From CALMEC01 sp964440285 (GTDB taxonomy: Bacteria; Actinomycetota; Thermoleophilia; Miltoncostaeales; Miltoncostaeaceae): 5,337 nucleotides of DNA. The position numbers were made by a program, and so were the translations under genes. Numbering within the stretch: position 1 is the first letter of the stretch; each line of letters begins with the position of its first letter. Shown here piece after piece: positions 4,976 to 5,337 of the stretch. A model generated the notes under the pieces. The model was not told the DNA's origin. It saw only the letters and a program-made list of their open reading frames with translations, and ran no database searches. The stretch covers positions 1 through 5,337 of the forward strand of contig CAYTRV010000155.1 in assembly GCA_964440285.1 (NCBI GenBank), read 5' to 3'.

Positions 4976-5337
4976 CTACCCGCGAGGGGGCCGCAGCACC
5001 GCGAACTGGTCGGTGACCTCGAGTTCGCGGAGCCGGAAGCGGAACACCGACGCCGGGCGGCCGCCAACCGCGCCCGGGGGGCGCCGCTCCCCCGTCGACA
5101 CCAGCTCACCGCGCCGTACCAGCACGCGCTGCAGGTTCGTGGCCGACACCGGATGCCCCAGCGCCGCGACGTAGATGTCCCTCAGCTCTGAGATGGTGAA
5201 CGTCGGCGGCGCGAGCGCGAAGCCGATGTTCGTGTACGACAGCTTCGCCCGCAGACGCTCCCGAGCCGTCAGCACGATCGTCGCGTGGTCGAACGCCAGC
5301 GCCGGCAGCGGGTCCACCGGCCACCAGGACGTATCCG
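4976..5337 (-). CDS. Nudix hydrolase-like protein with C-terminal winged helix (NrtR type), C-terminal part only
   Basis: The minus-strand frame is open from the right edge to the TAG at 4976-4978, giving about 120 residues; the Nudix box must lie outside the window. The frame reads WWPVDPLPALAFDH and then ARERLRAKLSY, the usual last part of a Nudix domain (W-x-PVD-LP-LAFDH). LAPPTFTISELRDIYVAALG (nt 5156-5210) and TNLQRVLVRRGELVSTGE are the recognition part of the winged helix, and GRPASVFRFR is the wing. This order matches the NrtR regulator family, in which a Nudix-like domain senses ADP-ribose and the winged helix binds DNA, often controlling NAD metabolism (known for the family). Whether this protein still hydrolyses ADP-ribose or acts only as a regulator cannot be seen here. 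The internal GTG at 5315-5317 is not the true start, since the motif continues upstream of it. No NAD-biosynthesis gene is visible nearby. Confidence 0.88.
   Translation of the reverse strand, partial: DTSWWPVDPLPALAFDHATIVLTARERLRAKLSYTNIGFALAPPTFTISELRDIYVAALGHPVSATNLQRVLVRRGELVSTGERRPPGAVGGRPASVFRFRLRELEVTDQFAVLRPPRG

Noticed and set aside
4432..5109. Minus-strand 225-codon open frame
   Set aside because: Only its last ~25 codons match VOC sequence; the rest is the wrong frame of the small gene, the spacer and the Nudix gene.
4308..5191. Two long overlapping plus-strand frames (4308-5174 and 4394-5191)
   Set aside because: They run antisense across the VOC remnant, the 78-residue gene and the NrtR-type gene and encode Ser/Arg/Pro-rich noise.
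1..5337. Mobile element, phage, CRISPR, toxin-antitoxin or defence system
   Set aside because: No transposase, integrase, terminal repeats, regular spacers or paired toxin/antitoxin motifs are visible; the genes look like unlinked chromosomal genes.

Overview
The window is GC-rich throughout, with strong G/C bias at third codon positions, GTG as well as ATG starts and TAnnnT-type -10 boxes without clear -35 boxes. Some genes appear to be transcribed without a leader. Together with the protein families present, this points to the chromosome of an actinomycete; the genus cannot be read from the sequence. I see no mobile element, CRISPR array, tRNA or rRNA.

Layout. (1) From the left edge to about 924, on the minus strand: the first ~308 residues of a short-chain dehydrogenase/reductase (SDR) with a long N-terminal extension and a four-cysteine zinc finger; its C-terminus lies outside the window. 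(2) Divergent from it, across a ~160-base promoter region, a plus-strand gene for an 81-residue protein with eight cysteines (1087-1332). (3) A plus-strand run follows: a small P-loop kinase-like protein (1398-1919), a VOC/glyoxalase-fold gene broken by a one-base frame change (1961-2324), an intact 111-residue VOC protein (2353-2688), a SAM-dependent methyltransferase (2800-3627) and a DoxX-type membrane protein (3726-4172). (4) On the minus strand, converging on DoxX: a decayed remnant of a third VOC gene (4187 to about 4527), a 78-residue protein of unknown function (4524-4760), and the C-terminal part of a Nudix/winged-helix protein of the NrtR type that enters from the right edge (4976-5337).

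How they work together. There is no obvious pathway or defence system. The window reads as a patch of small, mostly independently promoted accessory or housekeeping genes: a redox enzyme, VOC enzymes or binding proteins, a methyltransferase, a DoxX protein and a Nudix regulator. Each plus-strand gene has its own short intergenic space, several with a recognisable -10 box. The most notable features are two of three VOC genes that appear inactivated, a truncation junction where the 78-residue gene runs into a VOC remnant, and two cysteine-rich zinc-site proteins sharing one divergent promoter region. No gap between genes exceeds 300 bases; the largest (4761-4975) holds only a probable promoter for the 78-residue gene and a short GC palindrome after the Nudix gene.
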